Assembly: GCA_022457065.1 (NCBI GenBank)
Contig: JAJGBQ010000028.1
Location: 1 to 10,457, forward strand
Direction: 5' to 3'
Length of the DNA: 10,457 nt
DNA from: Curvularia sp. ZM96
Taxonomy: Eukaryota > Ascomycota > Dothideomycetes > Pleosporales > Pleosporaceae
A program made the translations under genes and the position numbers. Below the pieces are notes generated by a model. That model was not told the DNA's origin and did not search any database. It saw only the letters and a list, made by a program, of their open reading frames with translations. Positions 1 through 9,294 of the stretch are shown here, piece after piece (position 1 is the first letter of the stretch; every line of letters begins with the position of its first letter).

Positions 1-3000
1 CCCGACAACAGCCTCGTATTCGCGCTCTTCTTTGCGTCGAGTAGGCGTTGTTTCAGTCGCCCCAGATGCATGATCTGTTTCACGGCAGCATCGAGGCCGA
101 GCAACTTGATCGACGGTCAGGCGCGACCAGTTCGTGGACCCCAACGTCGCGGCGAAGATGGCGGAACGATCATGTCGCGTCCTGCTTCCTCCTGTTCCCG
201 CGCCCACGCCTCGAAACTCTCCTGCCGGTCGATGGACCGCTGCGACCTCTGTTTCAGGTCGACCTGTTCCAGCAACCCTTGCGCGCGCTCCAGATAGTCC
301 TGATCGACCGCTTCCATCGTGCGCTTCGCTGCGACCTTGCTCATGCGCTTGACGGCGGCCTCGATCTCGTCAGCCGCGCGCTTGGCTTCGACACCAGCGC
401 ATTGTTCAGCATCTGGGCCTGCTTCTGGCGGAAGGTTCGGCATTGTCCCCGGCGATCACCGCGTCCATCGCCGCCTTGCCAGCCTTCGCCGCCGCACGCT
501 GATAGCGCTGGATCGAAGCACGGGATGCGACATCGGCGACCCGGCCCTCCTTATGGACCGCGCAGCCCAATCCTTGGCAATGCGATAGGGCGTGACGCGC
601 TGTCCGGTGGAACGGGCGAGAACACGCATCTCGGCGGCGATGACCTCGCCCTGTTGATCGTTATGGATGATCGCAAGGGCTTCTTCTTCAATCGAACCAT
701 CGGTGAAGGGTCGCCATATCGCTCCAGCATGATCCGGATCGGCTTCCCGATCTATCAGCGCCTTCCGCACCGACCGCTGATCACCTCCTTCCTCAATTGC
801 CGACGCGCGGTCTCCACGCCCATCAGAGCGCGGACCATCTCATCGCCGGATGTGAAGCCGGACAGTCGGCCACCTCATCTGGATTGGCCCCGCCTTCTTT
901 GAAGATCGGGGGAACATTCTTTGGCAGCATGGCGGGCGCGTTCACCAAGCGCTTCCCTGATCCATGTGCTATCGAGCGGGGTCTCGCGGGCCTGACGCAA
1001 CGCACGGAACTCAGGCCGCGCATCGGTCTGGCGGCGACATCGGCGGCGACCGCTTCCCGCCTATCCCTATTCCTGTCACGCGCCGCTTCACCGCGTGCAT
1101 GACCTTTGCGAGCAACGCATCATGTGCTTCGCCACGCGCTGCTTCGGTCGACGCCTGATAGGTAGAGAACTCATCATCCGTCATGGTCGCGGGCTTTTCA
1201 GCGAACAGCGCCTCAATGTTCTGGATCTGTCGGGCTGCCCAATTTCTGTCGGTCGCGATCAACCGATCCATGACGGCGCGTATCTCGGGCGTGGATCGAG
1301 CGCGCAGCCTATCGACCGCGCGGTATATGGATACCAGCCACGACTTGAATTGCTCGAAGGCTCGCCGAAGCATTGGAGTGGGGCCTTACCTCCATCAGAT
1401 ACCCGACACCGCGCGCCCAAAGCTCATGGGCATCGACCGGGATCGTCCCATTTTCCAGCGGATGGCCGTTGGCGGCGAACCAATCCTGCACGGCCTGCCA
1501 GTCCGCTTTCAACTGATCGGATGCCCTCCTCCATCGCATCGGCGCGCAATTGCTCCAGCCAGAGATGGCCGGTTTCATGCAGGAAGGTGGACTGATCGCG
1601 GGACTGAAACAGTTCGATGATGGCTGTGGCGTTCCCACCATCGGGAAACACGATACGCCCGCGCGGCGCTTCTCCCTTGCCCTGATCGAACGCGCGACCC
1701 TCCGCCTCTTCCTGATAGGCTGCAATCGCGTCCTTAATTTCCTTGCGGCTTGCCGTCGGGATCGATGCCCCGGTTCTCCAGCATCCCGCGCAATTCCTGC
1801 GCCGCATCGCGCAGTGTCTTTTCCTGCGCCGTCAGATGACGATCGCGGCCCGCCACGCCTTCCGCAATCGCATCGAGCAGATCGTTTGCAGTCGGGCGCT
1901 CTTCACCGAACTCGGGGAAATAGCCCGCTCCCACGCGCGATGCGCCCAAGCATCCGCGCCATATCGTTTACGCCAAGCCCGCCATCGGCCAGCATGGAGG
2001 CTTACCCGTCGCCGCTGGTATCGCGGACGAACTTGCGCTACCGGGCTTGCCCTTGTGCCAGGCATCAGCGCCCATGGCCTTGAGATCACCACCCGTATCC
2101 TCAATACCGCCGGCGCGAGATGAAATCCATAAGCGACGGACCAAGGGCAGTCTTGGCCTCTTCCCGCCCTTCATGGTCTCGATCAGGATATCGGTATTAT
2201 CCGCTGCCTGTATCTGGGCGAGGGCAGGCGGGAGGATTTGCCGCACCTCGACAGGAGCGAACTCCTGTCCCGTCAGGTCGCGCCCCATGCGCGCCGCGCG
2301 GGTTGCTTCGCGCTGGTCAGCAGTTCCGCCTGCTGGATAGCCGTGGCAGGGGTGAAGCCCGCGTTCATGAGCTTGTCGCGATGGACTGCTGCACTTCTGG
2401 CGAGGCTCCTGCGCCACCCGTGCCGCTTCCGCCTCCTGCGCGGCCTGTTCTGATAGCTGATCCATGACATCGGCCATGGCTTCATCGAACGTGCGCGCCT
2501 CATTGAAGGACATGCCGCCAGCAGACAGACGCATATCGTCCTTCAGTGCCGACCATGCCGGGTATTTGCAATGCGGGTCAGTTCACCCACTGGCAGGACC
2601 AGATCGCCGCCGTGGCATAGCTTCGACCACGGCATCACGGAAGCTGTCAAACTCGCCCGAATATCCGTCGGACTGCTCATAAGCGCGCAGAGCTTCAGCT
2701 GGAATGAACACACGATCCGCACCGGTATCGTCACCTAACTGCTGGACTAGATCCGCGACGGCATCAGGCGACCGTCCCATGGTCTTGGCCTTGCCTGTGG
2801 CATCCGCAACCTGTTCGAGGAAGGCGGCATTGAGGCTGGCGCGTTCCGCCTGCTGGCGACGATCAATCATGTCGCCTGCGATCCGGGCAGTCCGCTCAGC
2901 AGCCTTCGTGACAGCGACAGTGGTGCCGACGCCGCCGATGGTCGCGGCGAGCGTTTCAGCAGCAGCAGCGGGACGCTCTGCAATAAACTCCCTGATCGTC

Positions 3001-3952
3001 TTATCCGGGCTGAGCGTCGCCCATTCATTGAGGTCTTGCAGGACCGTCGCCGCCTGCTCGCCAGGGATTTCTGCCGCAAGCGACGCATCAGCGTTTTGCC
3101 GATAGGCGACTTTGCGGCCAGATCGCCCACCAGTCGCGACACCGGCAGCTTTTCCGTGATGAACTCGACCGCGCCCTGCGATGCCCCGTAGATAGCGGAA
3201 CGTCGCACGGACAGCCCTTTACTGCGTGCCTCCGCATATTCATTCCCGCCACCGACGCACCCATGACGGATGCGCCAGCGGTCGGACCAGCCACAACGCC
3301 AACGCCAACAGATGCCGCAGTCGTGGGCAGGCTTTCGACGCCTTGCAGCAGATTGCGAGCCAGCCAACTCTCGACATTGGCCGCGCTTTAGCCGCAGCCG
3401 TCTTGTCAGAAGCCTTAGCGCCAAGTGCATAATCAGCGACGAGGCGCGGCAACGACCTGACACCCGCGCGCCGCTCAGCATCTGAAGATGGCGACAGAGC
3501 GTCGAGATTTTCGGCCAGTCCACCGATTGCGCCATAGATGCCGCCCAACGCGGTCCACGTTCCCGCCTCCAGCGTCTTGCCGAAATTCTTCCAGGCCATA
3601 AAACGCCTTTCCGAACAGCGAGAGATTGTCATAATCGTCCGCCGCGATGGCCGCATTGCCGGGTTTGGCCGACCAGCGACCGATCGCCGGATATTCCGAC
3701 ATGACGTTCTTGGCCTTGGCGGCGCGAGCCTCTGCTTCGAACGCAGGAGATTTGGCAACGGCAGACGGGGCAAGGCCACGTGGCTCGGCAAGCGCGCGGG
3801 CGGGCTTCATCCGGCCCGGCGACCTTGATACGATAGGCCAGTTCATCGTCGCGCTGCTGCCGCAATTCCGCTTCGAACGGATCGTCGCCTTGCACCGGCT
3901 GCGAGGACTTCGCCCGCATGGAATCAAGATATTTGAAAGGATCGGTTGCCAT
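1..3952 (-). CDS. gp16-like giant ejection / polyvalent protein with zincin domain (3' end outside window, frameshifted)
   Basis: Begins at the ATG of a TAATG overlap at 3952: MATDPFKYLDSMRAK. It runs off the left edge after about 1317 codons, still open (LGLDAAVKQIMHLGRLKQ), so it is at least as long as T7 gp16 (1318). Order of regions: acidic N-terminus; TLEAGTWTALGGIYGAIGGL (about residues 120-140); two Gly/Ala-rich hydrophobic stretches (about 205-235 and 310-330) around VEFITEKLPVSRLVGDLAAK and EIPGEQAATVLQDLNEWATL; a helical part with DRVFIPAEALRAYEQSDGY; GGIEDTGGDLKAMGADAWHK; GYFPEFGEERPTANDLLDAI (about 675-695); a metallopeptidase domain with HETGH; SGFTSGDEMVRALMGVETAR; then a long charged coiled coil (1180-1280). 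This set resembles the very large phage proteins often annotated PLxRFG/polyvalent. No lytic transglycosylase domain is seen in this part. About thirty indels interrupt it. Predicted role: ejected with DNA to form the envelope-crossing channel. Confidence 0.83.
1130..1650 (-). other. HExxH metallopeptidase (zincin) domain inside the gp16-like protein
   Basis: In frame with RIVFPDGGNATAIIELFQSR, the segment STFLHETGHLWLEQLRADA carries an HExxH zinc motif (His at 1579 and 1567; about residue 790). About 40 residues on, in another frame, come LKADWQAVQDWFAANG and DAHELWARG.YLMEG, then MLRRAFEQFKSWLVSIYRAV. This pattern (TFLHE.GH, later HE.wARg...Yl.eG, then a F..Fk.WL..iY helix) is that of the metallopeptidase domain described in phage and conjugative-element polyvalent proteins. 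The later His-Glu may supply the third zinc ligand, which is inference. Frame changes fall near 1525 and 1385. Confidence 0.8.
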
Positions 3953-6045
3953 TACCAGCGCGGCCTTTGCCATTGCGATATGCAGTCGCGATTTCATCAT
4001 CAGTGGGCGCACGCCCGAACTGTTCTGGTATCCCGCGCGATACGCTGCCGGATGTTCTCGGGAACGTCGCGCACGCCCAGTTCGAAGCGCGGCTTCGTGC
4101 GCTCGGACTGTCCGGTGGGGATGCCCACAAAGGTCGTATTGACGGTAAACGTCACATCTCGCGTGGCTGACTGGTATGCCCGGTAAAGCTCATCATCCGT
4201 GGGATTGCGCTTGCCGCCTGTGAGCGCCTGAATTTCCGCTTCCATCGTTTTCTGAACGGCAACGCGCTTCTGGCGGACATCTTCCTTGTTTCCGGTCAAC
4301 CCATCCTCGACACCGAACGTGGAAATCGTGGACGCGACCTTGCTGCGGATCGACTTGTCAGGATCGCCGCGAATGATTTTTGCCTGCTCGACAGCGAAGC
4401 CCTGAAGTTCGGCCCTCGTGACCTGGCCCACATATTTACCCAGCGGTTCACGAGAAACCGTTCTGGCTCAAGGACACGCATAAGCTCAAGGCTGGTCGCG
4501 GTATTGCCGTTCGCAAGCACGCCCTCGGATTTGGTGTTGCTCTTGGCGACGCCCATATATTGGCGCAGCGCGTCGGGAGACAGGCTGTTGCGGACGCCTG
4601 CCGGAATCTGGCTGACATCCGTGAACTTGTCGCCCAGATTGAGAACGACCTCACTGGCGGCGCGATCTGCGTCAGCCTCTCGCGGGCTTTAAGCGTTCAT
4701 CCGTCGATACGCGGCGGCGTATTTCGTCCTTCGCTCGCTCGCGGCGTTCGAATGACCAGCCCTCCGTATCCGCGCCGATCGGCGCGGGCCAGTAGTGTAT
4801 CAAGATCATGTCGACGTGGGGACTGCTGAGCGCCCCCAATCACCTGCTGGGGATCGACGGTCCCGCCCTCCTTCTTCACAACCAGATGCAGGTGCGGGCC
4901 AGTCGATGGCCGGCAGTGCCAACGCCACCCAGCAAAGTATCAGGCGTGACGGCATCGCCTGGCTTCAGTTCGGTCGGAGCCTTCATGTGCGAATAGCTGG
5001 AGGTTGTTCCATCGCCGTGATCGATGACAACAAAATTGCCGCTGCGATCATCATGGCCGGCACGGAGAACCTTTCCAGCCCCGATGGAATAGATCGGCGT
5101 TCCAGTCGCTGCGGGAAAGTCCACGCCGTTGTGCGTCTTGCCATTTCCGCGCGCAACGCCATAGCCGGACGAAACGCCCTTACCAGCGCCGCGAAGGGGA
5201 TCGGCATAATTGGTTGATGTGCCGGTATCATCGGCCCAGCCACCGCCCATGATCGAGGCCACATCCCCATAGGTTTCGCGCTTCTCCAGCGGCGACGAGC
5301 GCGGCGGCGATAGTTATCTCATCCTTCGCGGTCAAATCGTCCAGATGCTTGCGGAAATAGGCGTCGGCTCCATCGACCTCCCCGGCCGTCATCATGCGGT
5401 CGATGATCGTGGAATGGATGCCTGAGACATATTTCGCCTCTTCGGCCCGGACAATATCCGGATCGGTCAGGCTCTTGCGCCCCAGATTTTCGCGCAACTG
5501 CGCGCGGCCATCCGCAATGAACCCGGCGCTCAGATCAGGATTGCTCCAGTTTTCCGCCGCCTGCTCTCCGAAATTCTGAAGCCGCGCCCCGCCTACTTCC
5601 TCCTCGTAGATGGTGGACTGGCGAACGGCGTGTTCCGCGACGCCATCGAGATAGACGCCATGATATTGCTGCAAGCGGCCTTTGAGATAAATCTGGGTCC
5701 GCTTATCAGCCTTGCCCACAATGTCATTATACAGCCCATTCAACGCATCGTCTGCCTGCGGGCGGGCGGTCAGGCATCCTTACCCTGCTTGGCAGCATAG
5801 CCGGTTTTGATCCCGCGCGCTCCGCTCTGATATTGGAGCAGAAGATCATCGGCGGAGGTGCGGGCAACCCTATCATCCAGTTCGTCCGCTGCTTGGGCAT
5901 ATCCCTGCACGCCCTTGCCGATATCTTGCAATCCACTTCCGACCGCACCGGCAACGCCACCATTGTTGTCGGCGGGGCGAAGGCGAACGGATGAAACCGG
6001 ATTTAGCTGGAGGTCGCCAGCGCGCGAGATGGGGACACGCGCCAT
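3952..6045 (-). CDS. T7 gp15-like internal virion protein with M23 endopeptidase domain (frameshifted)
   Basis: The ATG at 6045 overlaps the stop before it (TGATG). It opens MARVPISRAGDLQLNPVSSV with RPADNNGG, a pattern typical of podovirus gp15-type proteins. About 697 codons compares with 747 in T7 gp15. Residues 30-260 are helical and polar (VGKADKRTQIYLKGRLQQYH; HSTIIDRMMTAGEVDGADAY). Residues about 285-400 form an M23 (lysostaphin-type) peptidase. The rest is again helical: WSFERRERAKDEIRRRVSTD, SPDALRQYMGVAKS, VTRAELQGFAVEQAKIIRGD, NPTDDELYRAYQSATRD, and APTDDEIATAYR near the end. Indels are needed at several places, including near 5775, 5290, 4910, 4780, 4690, 4440, 4030 and 3975. The stop is placed at TAA 3954-3952 overlapping the next start. 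Predicted role: part of the ejected core that opens the cell wall and spans the periplasm. Confidence 0.82.
4770..4787. other. 18-bp perfect palindrome in coding sequence
   Basis: The bases CCGCGCCGATCGGCGCGG read the same on both strands, centred on GATC, inside the gp15-like gene just after the M23 domain. A reading-frame change falls at or next to it. It may be coincidental in GC-rich coding DNA. Confidence 0.6.
4860..5195 (-). other. M23 zinc metallopeptidase domain within the gp15-like protein
   Basis: The three M23 signatures are present in order: HNGVDF (His at 5133 and the Asp, zinc ligands, about residue 304), SYSHM (about residue 344, catalytic-type His), and, after a frameshift near 4910, GPHLHLVV with His-Leu-His at 4894-4886 (about residue 384; zinc ligand and catalytic His). 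The surrounding GTPIYSIGAGKVLRAG, VVIDHGDG and KPGDAVTP are the normal beta strands of the fold. M23 enzymes cut peptide crosslinks of peptidoglycan, so this is expected to be a virion-carried wall hydrolase. All catalytic residues are intact once the indel is allowed for. Confidence 0.9.
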
Positions 6046-6541
6046 CAGGCACCGCCCGCCTTCAGTTTCTTATACTGCTGCGCCCTCCGAGCAGCGTATT
6101 GGCAACGCCGAACGCACCACCCACAAGCGCCCCGGTCGCCGCCTGCCAGATGCGGCGGCCTGCGAACGATAATTCCCCGCCTGCCGCTCAAAGCCCTGCA
6201 CCTCGCGGATATTATTCTCGCGGATGGTCTGCGAATCTTCCTGGCCGAGCATGGCGGTATCGCCCCGAAAGTCAGCCGCCGAACCGAAATTTACATCGAT
6301 CCCGTTGGCCGCCAGTGAGGCCCGCTGCGCGCCCATCTCCTGACTGAGCCTGCGCTGCTGCTGGACCTGCTGTTTGCCCCGATCCAGCGCATCGCGCGCC
6401 GCCGCATCCTCCAGTTTCGCGTTCTGCTCCGCGACCCTCTGCTGATACTTCTGCTGGGAATAAGCCTGATGGCCGTAACGCCGGTCCGACCGCTGACACA
6501 GCCGTGCCGACCAAAGCGAGAGTGACAGGATCAGCGCACAT
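6045..6541 (-). CDS. T7 gp14-like internal virion protein (frameshifted)
   Basis: The ATG at 6541 overlaps the upstream stop (TGATG) and has a GGAGG 8 bases upstream. The N-terminus MCADPVTLALVGTAVSAVG is a short hydrophobic segment of the type seen in phage gp14-like proteins. After an indel near 6485 comes a polar, Gln-rich coiled-coil-like region (YGHQAYSQQKYQQRVAEQNA and on, about residues 20-70), then SLAANGIDVNFGSAADFRGD, then IRENNIREVQGFERQAGNYR. After another indel near 6135 a Gly/Ala-rich hydrophobic stretch GALVGGAFGVANTLLGG (about 140-155) precedes QQYKKLKAGGA and TGA at 6047-6045. About 165 residues (T7 gp14 is 196). T7 gp14 is ejected with the DNA and lodges in the outer membrane; the two hydrophobic segments fit that, but the role is inferred from family and position. 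Confidence 0.78.
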
Positions 6542-6986
6542 CAGCCTTCCCTCCAGAACCTAACGAAAGGAACTCCGCCGATCATCATCTGCTCTTCCAA
6601 TCTCGAAGCCCCAGCGCCCGAGCATCCTGATCGCCTGTTCGTTTTCGACGGAGACCATGTTCTCCAGCCTGTGAAACCGGCGATGCATTAATGCTATAAG
6701 GCCCGGCCCAGCGGTCAGCATCTCTCTTGCACAATCGAAGGCTGCGTCAGTCGCGCATCCACGGATGCCCGATCCCGTCGATGGCGCTGCCGGGCGTGAC
6801 GCCGAACATGCCTTCGGGGCGCCCATCGATCTTCGCGGTATAGGCCACCACCGATGCGGCAAGGCTGGACCGCAGGCCGGTTTTTGCCGTCTTGCCCATT
6901 GCCGCGCATTCACGCTGATCGATCAACCGCATCCGATGGGCGATGCGCCCTATATGAGCGGGACTGGCGCGGACCAGCTCAATCAA
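6541..6986 (-). CDS. T7 gp13-like virion protein, GNAT-like (frameshifted)
   Basis: The likely start is a TTG at 6986 that overlaps the TGA of the gp12-like gene (TTGA, frames offset). It gives MIELVRASPAHIGRIAHRMR, then a segment IDGRPEGMFGVTP and IDGIGHPWM. An indel near 6750 shifts the text to TDAAFDCAREMLTAGPGLIA, then VSVENEQAIRMLGRWGFEIG; another near 6600 gives MMIGGVPFVRFWREG before TGA at 6543-6541. About 147 residues fits T7 gp13 (138). The Gp13 family resembles GNAT acetyltransferases: a beta strand with G..A.FG and a late N..A.R.L...GF segment are seen, as in GNAT C-termini. T7 gp13 is needed for assembly of the internal core; enzyme activity is not established for the family. Position between gp12-like and gp14-like genes agrees. 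Confidence 0.75.
6550..6554 (-). promoter_or_regulatory. Ribosome binding site of the gp14-like gene
   Basis: GGAGG on the minus strand lies 8 bases before the ATG at 6541. It is the clearest Shine-Dalgarno sequence in the window and fixes this start even though the site lies inside the end of the preceding gene. Confidence 0.75.
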
Positions 6987-9294
6987 GGCTCGCTCGCGAT
7001 GGGATCGAGATAGACCGCCGTGACCGTCATGGGCGTAGATCGGTGGAGCGAATGAACAGGGTTGCCTCCCGGACGTGACAGGCTCGGTTGACGCTTCCAC
7101 GGAGCCTGTGAACAGATCGGTCGGCGTTCCCAGCGGTTCGTTGCGCCGGGCCTTGATGGGATACATCTTCGCCAGCCGACGCCCGGTCTCGATGCTGCCA
7201 TGCCGCGTATCGGCCAGTTGAAGGACGATATTACCGAGCATCTGCCGCTTCTCGCGTGACCACCCGCCTTGCTGGGTCTGCGCGACAATCGGCAGGGTTT
7301 CGATCAGCGTCTCATAGGGAAGGCCGATCGTGACGAAATCGGTCACCTCATAGTCGAGATCAACCGTGCCATCGGCCGCAACAACAAGATCGGTGATGAC
7401 AAAGCCATCCGCCAATGCGCTAACCGTTTCACCCGCCAGATGCGGCATCGAGGAACTGGCCTGTCGGCTCAGAAGGGGCAAAGGATAATGAGCAGTCGAG
7501 ATAGCAGGACTGATTGAGATCATCATCCTACTTTGCCGAAGCCATCCGCTCCAGAAATAGGCGCTCAACGCCGTTTATGGCCCGTCGCACAAGCAAATAG
7601 GTCCGGTTCTCGCCTTGCTCCGAATCGCGCAGGCATCGACGATCTGCCCGGCTGTTTCGCAGAGGGTCCAGCCCCACATCTGCTGCTCCTGCTGCCATGT
7701 GAAGGCAGGCATCTTGCCGTCCGACCGCACGGTGAACAGGACTGAAAGCGGCTCCTGCGCGTAGGTCCAGGCCGGGAAGGTGAAACCCTTGAACAAGCCC
7801 GGTGAGAAGATCGACACATCGTTCGATTTGTAGCCGTCGATATCGAAGCTGAAACCGAGTGACCGCACCTCAGACCCCACCGAGGGCTGATAGAAGATCA
7901 CCTCATCCATGATGATGGGCTTCACCGGCTGACGCCGCGACCGGACTGGGGCGCAGCGCGCGGGGAGGCGGCGTGGCGGCCAGATAGTCCGTGTTCGATC
8001 CCATGATCTTGAACACGGCGTCCCCGGTCAGGGCCAGCAATTCACTCATCGGCACAAGGGCGTTCACTGCGTTCACCTTCTGCGCCATGATGCGGAACGT
8101 GATCGCGTCGTCCTCCTTCAGGGGGCGGGCAATATCGTAATTCTCGAAGTCCGCTGTGCGCGACGCATAAACGGCGCTGGGCGACGTGAGCGTCCGACCC
8201 CAGAAAAGCCGCTGCTCGAAGAAGGTGACGGTCGAAGGCCGGTTCCCGCCAGCGAAGGGATTAAACGCTTCAGGTGGGCCATCGGTCAGATCGGGGCGAT
8301 ATTGTCGTCCGTAAAGGACAGGAATCGGTGATGCCGATGAACCCGTAATCCTGCTGGTTATCAGCCTTGTAAACGCGATGGCGGTTCGCGGTGACGCCTG
8401 ATGGCGCCGACCATGAGACCACATTCTTGTTGCGCTTGAGGGTCAGATCGTTGGTCGCCGTGGCAGAAGTCGACGCCCGGCTTTCCTGCCCAGAAGCGTC
8501 GTTTATGGCGGTGACAACATAGCTCGCGGGCTGGGGAAATAGCCGTTCCCGTCATTGCCGGAATCGGTGTTGGCAATCGTGGCGGTGACGCCGACGCCTG
8601 TGGGCTTATTGATCGTCGGCCCGAAGCCCACCGAAGAATGTGTCCAGCTTGTGGCCGTCCTGACCAGCTTGCCGGGATCGTAATCGGTGTGCGCGAGATA
8701 GACGATATCGAACGCCTGCGTATAATCCATGTCGGCCAGATCGACATAATCATATGGCGTCGTGATCTTATAGATCCGCGCGACGGTCATTCCGTTCCAC
8801 CACCGCCGAACGCACCGAAATTCGTGTGGTCGACCGGGACTGTGAAGGTGTTCGCCCCCGTGACCGTGACTGTCAGGATGCGGCCACGACTCCCGCATCC
8901 CCTGCGAACCGGAAAAGAACACCTCATCGCCGCTGGTAAACCGTGCCCCGCGACCGTAATCGCAGCGGGGTTGGCGTTTGTTGCGGCCGTGACGGTCTTG
9001 GCCGCCTCAGTCACCATGCCACCAGTCGCCGCAAGACGCATGTTGTGGTCGCCCATCACGAGGATATAGGACGCGCCATAAGCGCCCTCGAACGGCAGGA
9101 GGCGCTTGTCGCCGTCCTTTATCTCTCGCAAATCATATGGGTGCCCGGACGCTTGGTCAGCCCGCCATATTTCATGATAGGACATTGATCGCCTGCCGAA
9201 CGCCAAGCGGAATAGGAGCGATGTCGACGCGGCCCCAAAGTTCTTTCGACAGAATGCTCTTGGAGAAGTTATGCAGTCCGACGCGGAACGACAT
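6983..9294 (-). CDS. T7 gp12-like large tail tubular/nozzle protein B with internal Fn3 domain (frameshifted)
   Basis: Starts at the ATG in a TAATG overlap at 9294 with MSFRVGLHNFSKSILSKELW, the hallmark N-terminus of large podovirus tail proteins, followed in another frame by IMKYGGLTKRPGT. Its span of about 770 codons matches T7 gp12 (794). Domain order: N-terminal beta region with LLPFEGAYGASYILVMGDHN (about residues 55-80); an inserted beta module with ITVAGHG and TVTVTGANTFTVPVD (110-160); YDYVDLADMDYTQAFDIVYL (about 180-200); an Fn3-like domain (about 255-332); FFEQRLFWGRT and the ALTGDAVFKI region (350-430); PIIMDEVIFYQ with WTYAQEP (455-510); and a C-terminal beta module LAGETVSALADGFVITDL, then IGLPYETLIETLP (615-680), ending TVTAVYLDPIASEP. 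Indels are needed near 9180, 9130, 8935, 8900, 8800, 8535, 8310, 7975, 7930, 7615, 7545, 7445 and 7050. Predicted role: the distal nozzle of the short tail through which DNA exits. Confidence 0.85.
8298..8532 (-). other. Fn3-like domain inside the gp12-like protein
   Basis: After correcting one indel near 8535, this stretch reads PASYVVTAINDASGQESRAS, then ATNDLTLKRNKNVVSWSAP, then RHRVYKADNQQDYGFIGITD, then SFTDDNIAPDLTDGPP. The Asn-Asp-Leu, Trp, Arg-Val-Tyr, Gly-Phe and Phe-Thr-Asp positions are the usual core of an Fn3-type sandwich and line up with the small protein encoded just upstream. Confidence 0.7.

Noticed and set aside
48..902. Long plus-strand open frame of 284 codons
   Set aside because: It is opposite to a strongly protein-like minus-strand coiled coil (EAKRAADEIEAAVKRMSKVA, GSIEEEALAIIHNDQQGEVI). 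Its own translation is Pro/Arg/Ser-rich low-complexity text with no motif or ribosome site; long antisense frames are common in GC-rich DNA.
1095..1595. Plus-strand frame of 166 codons
   Set aside because: Antisense of the metallopeptidase region; no recognisable domain and no start signal.
6747..7568. Single 273-codon minus-strand frame as one gene
   Set aside because: It joins the C-terminal module of the gp12-like protein and the N-terminal half of the gp13-like protein only because both happen to be in the same frame. The stop/start at 6986-6983 and the gp12-like ending in another frame show they are two genes.
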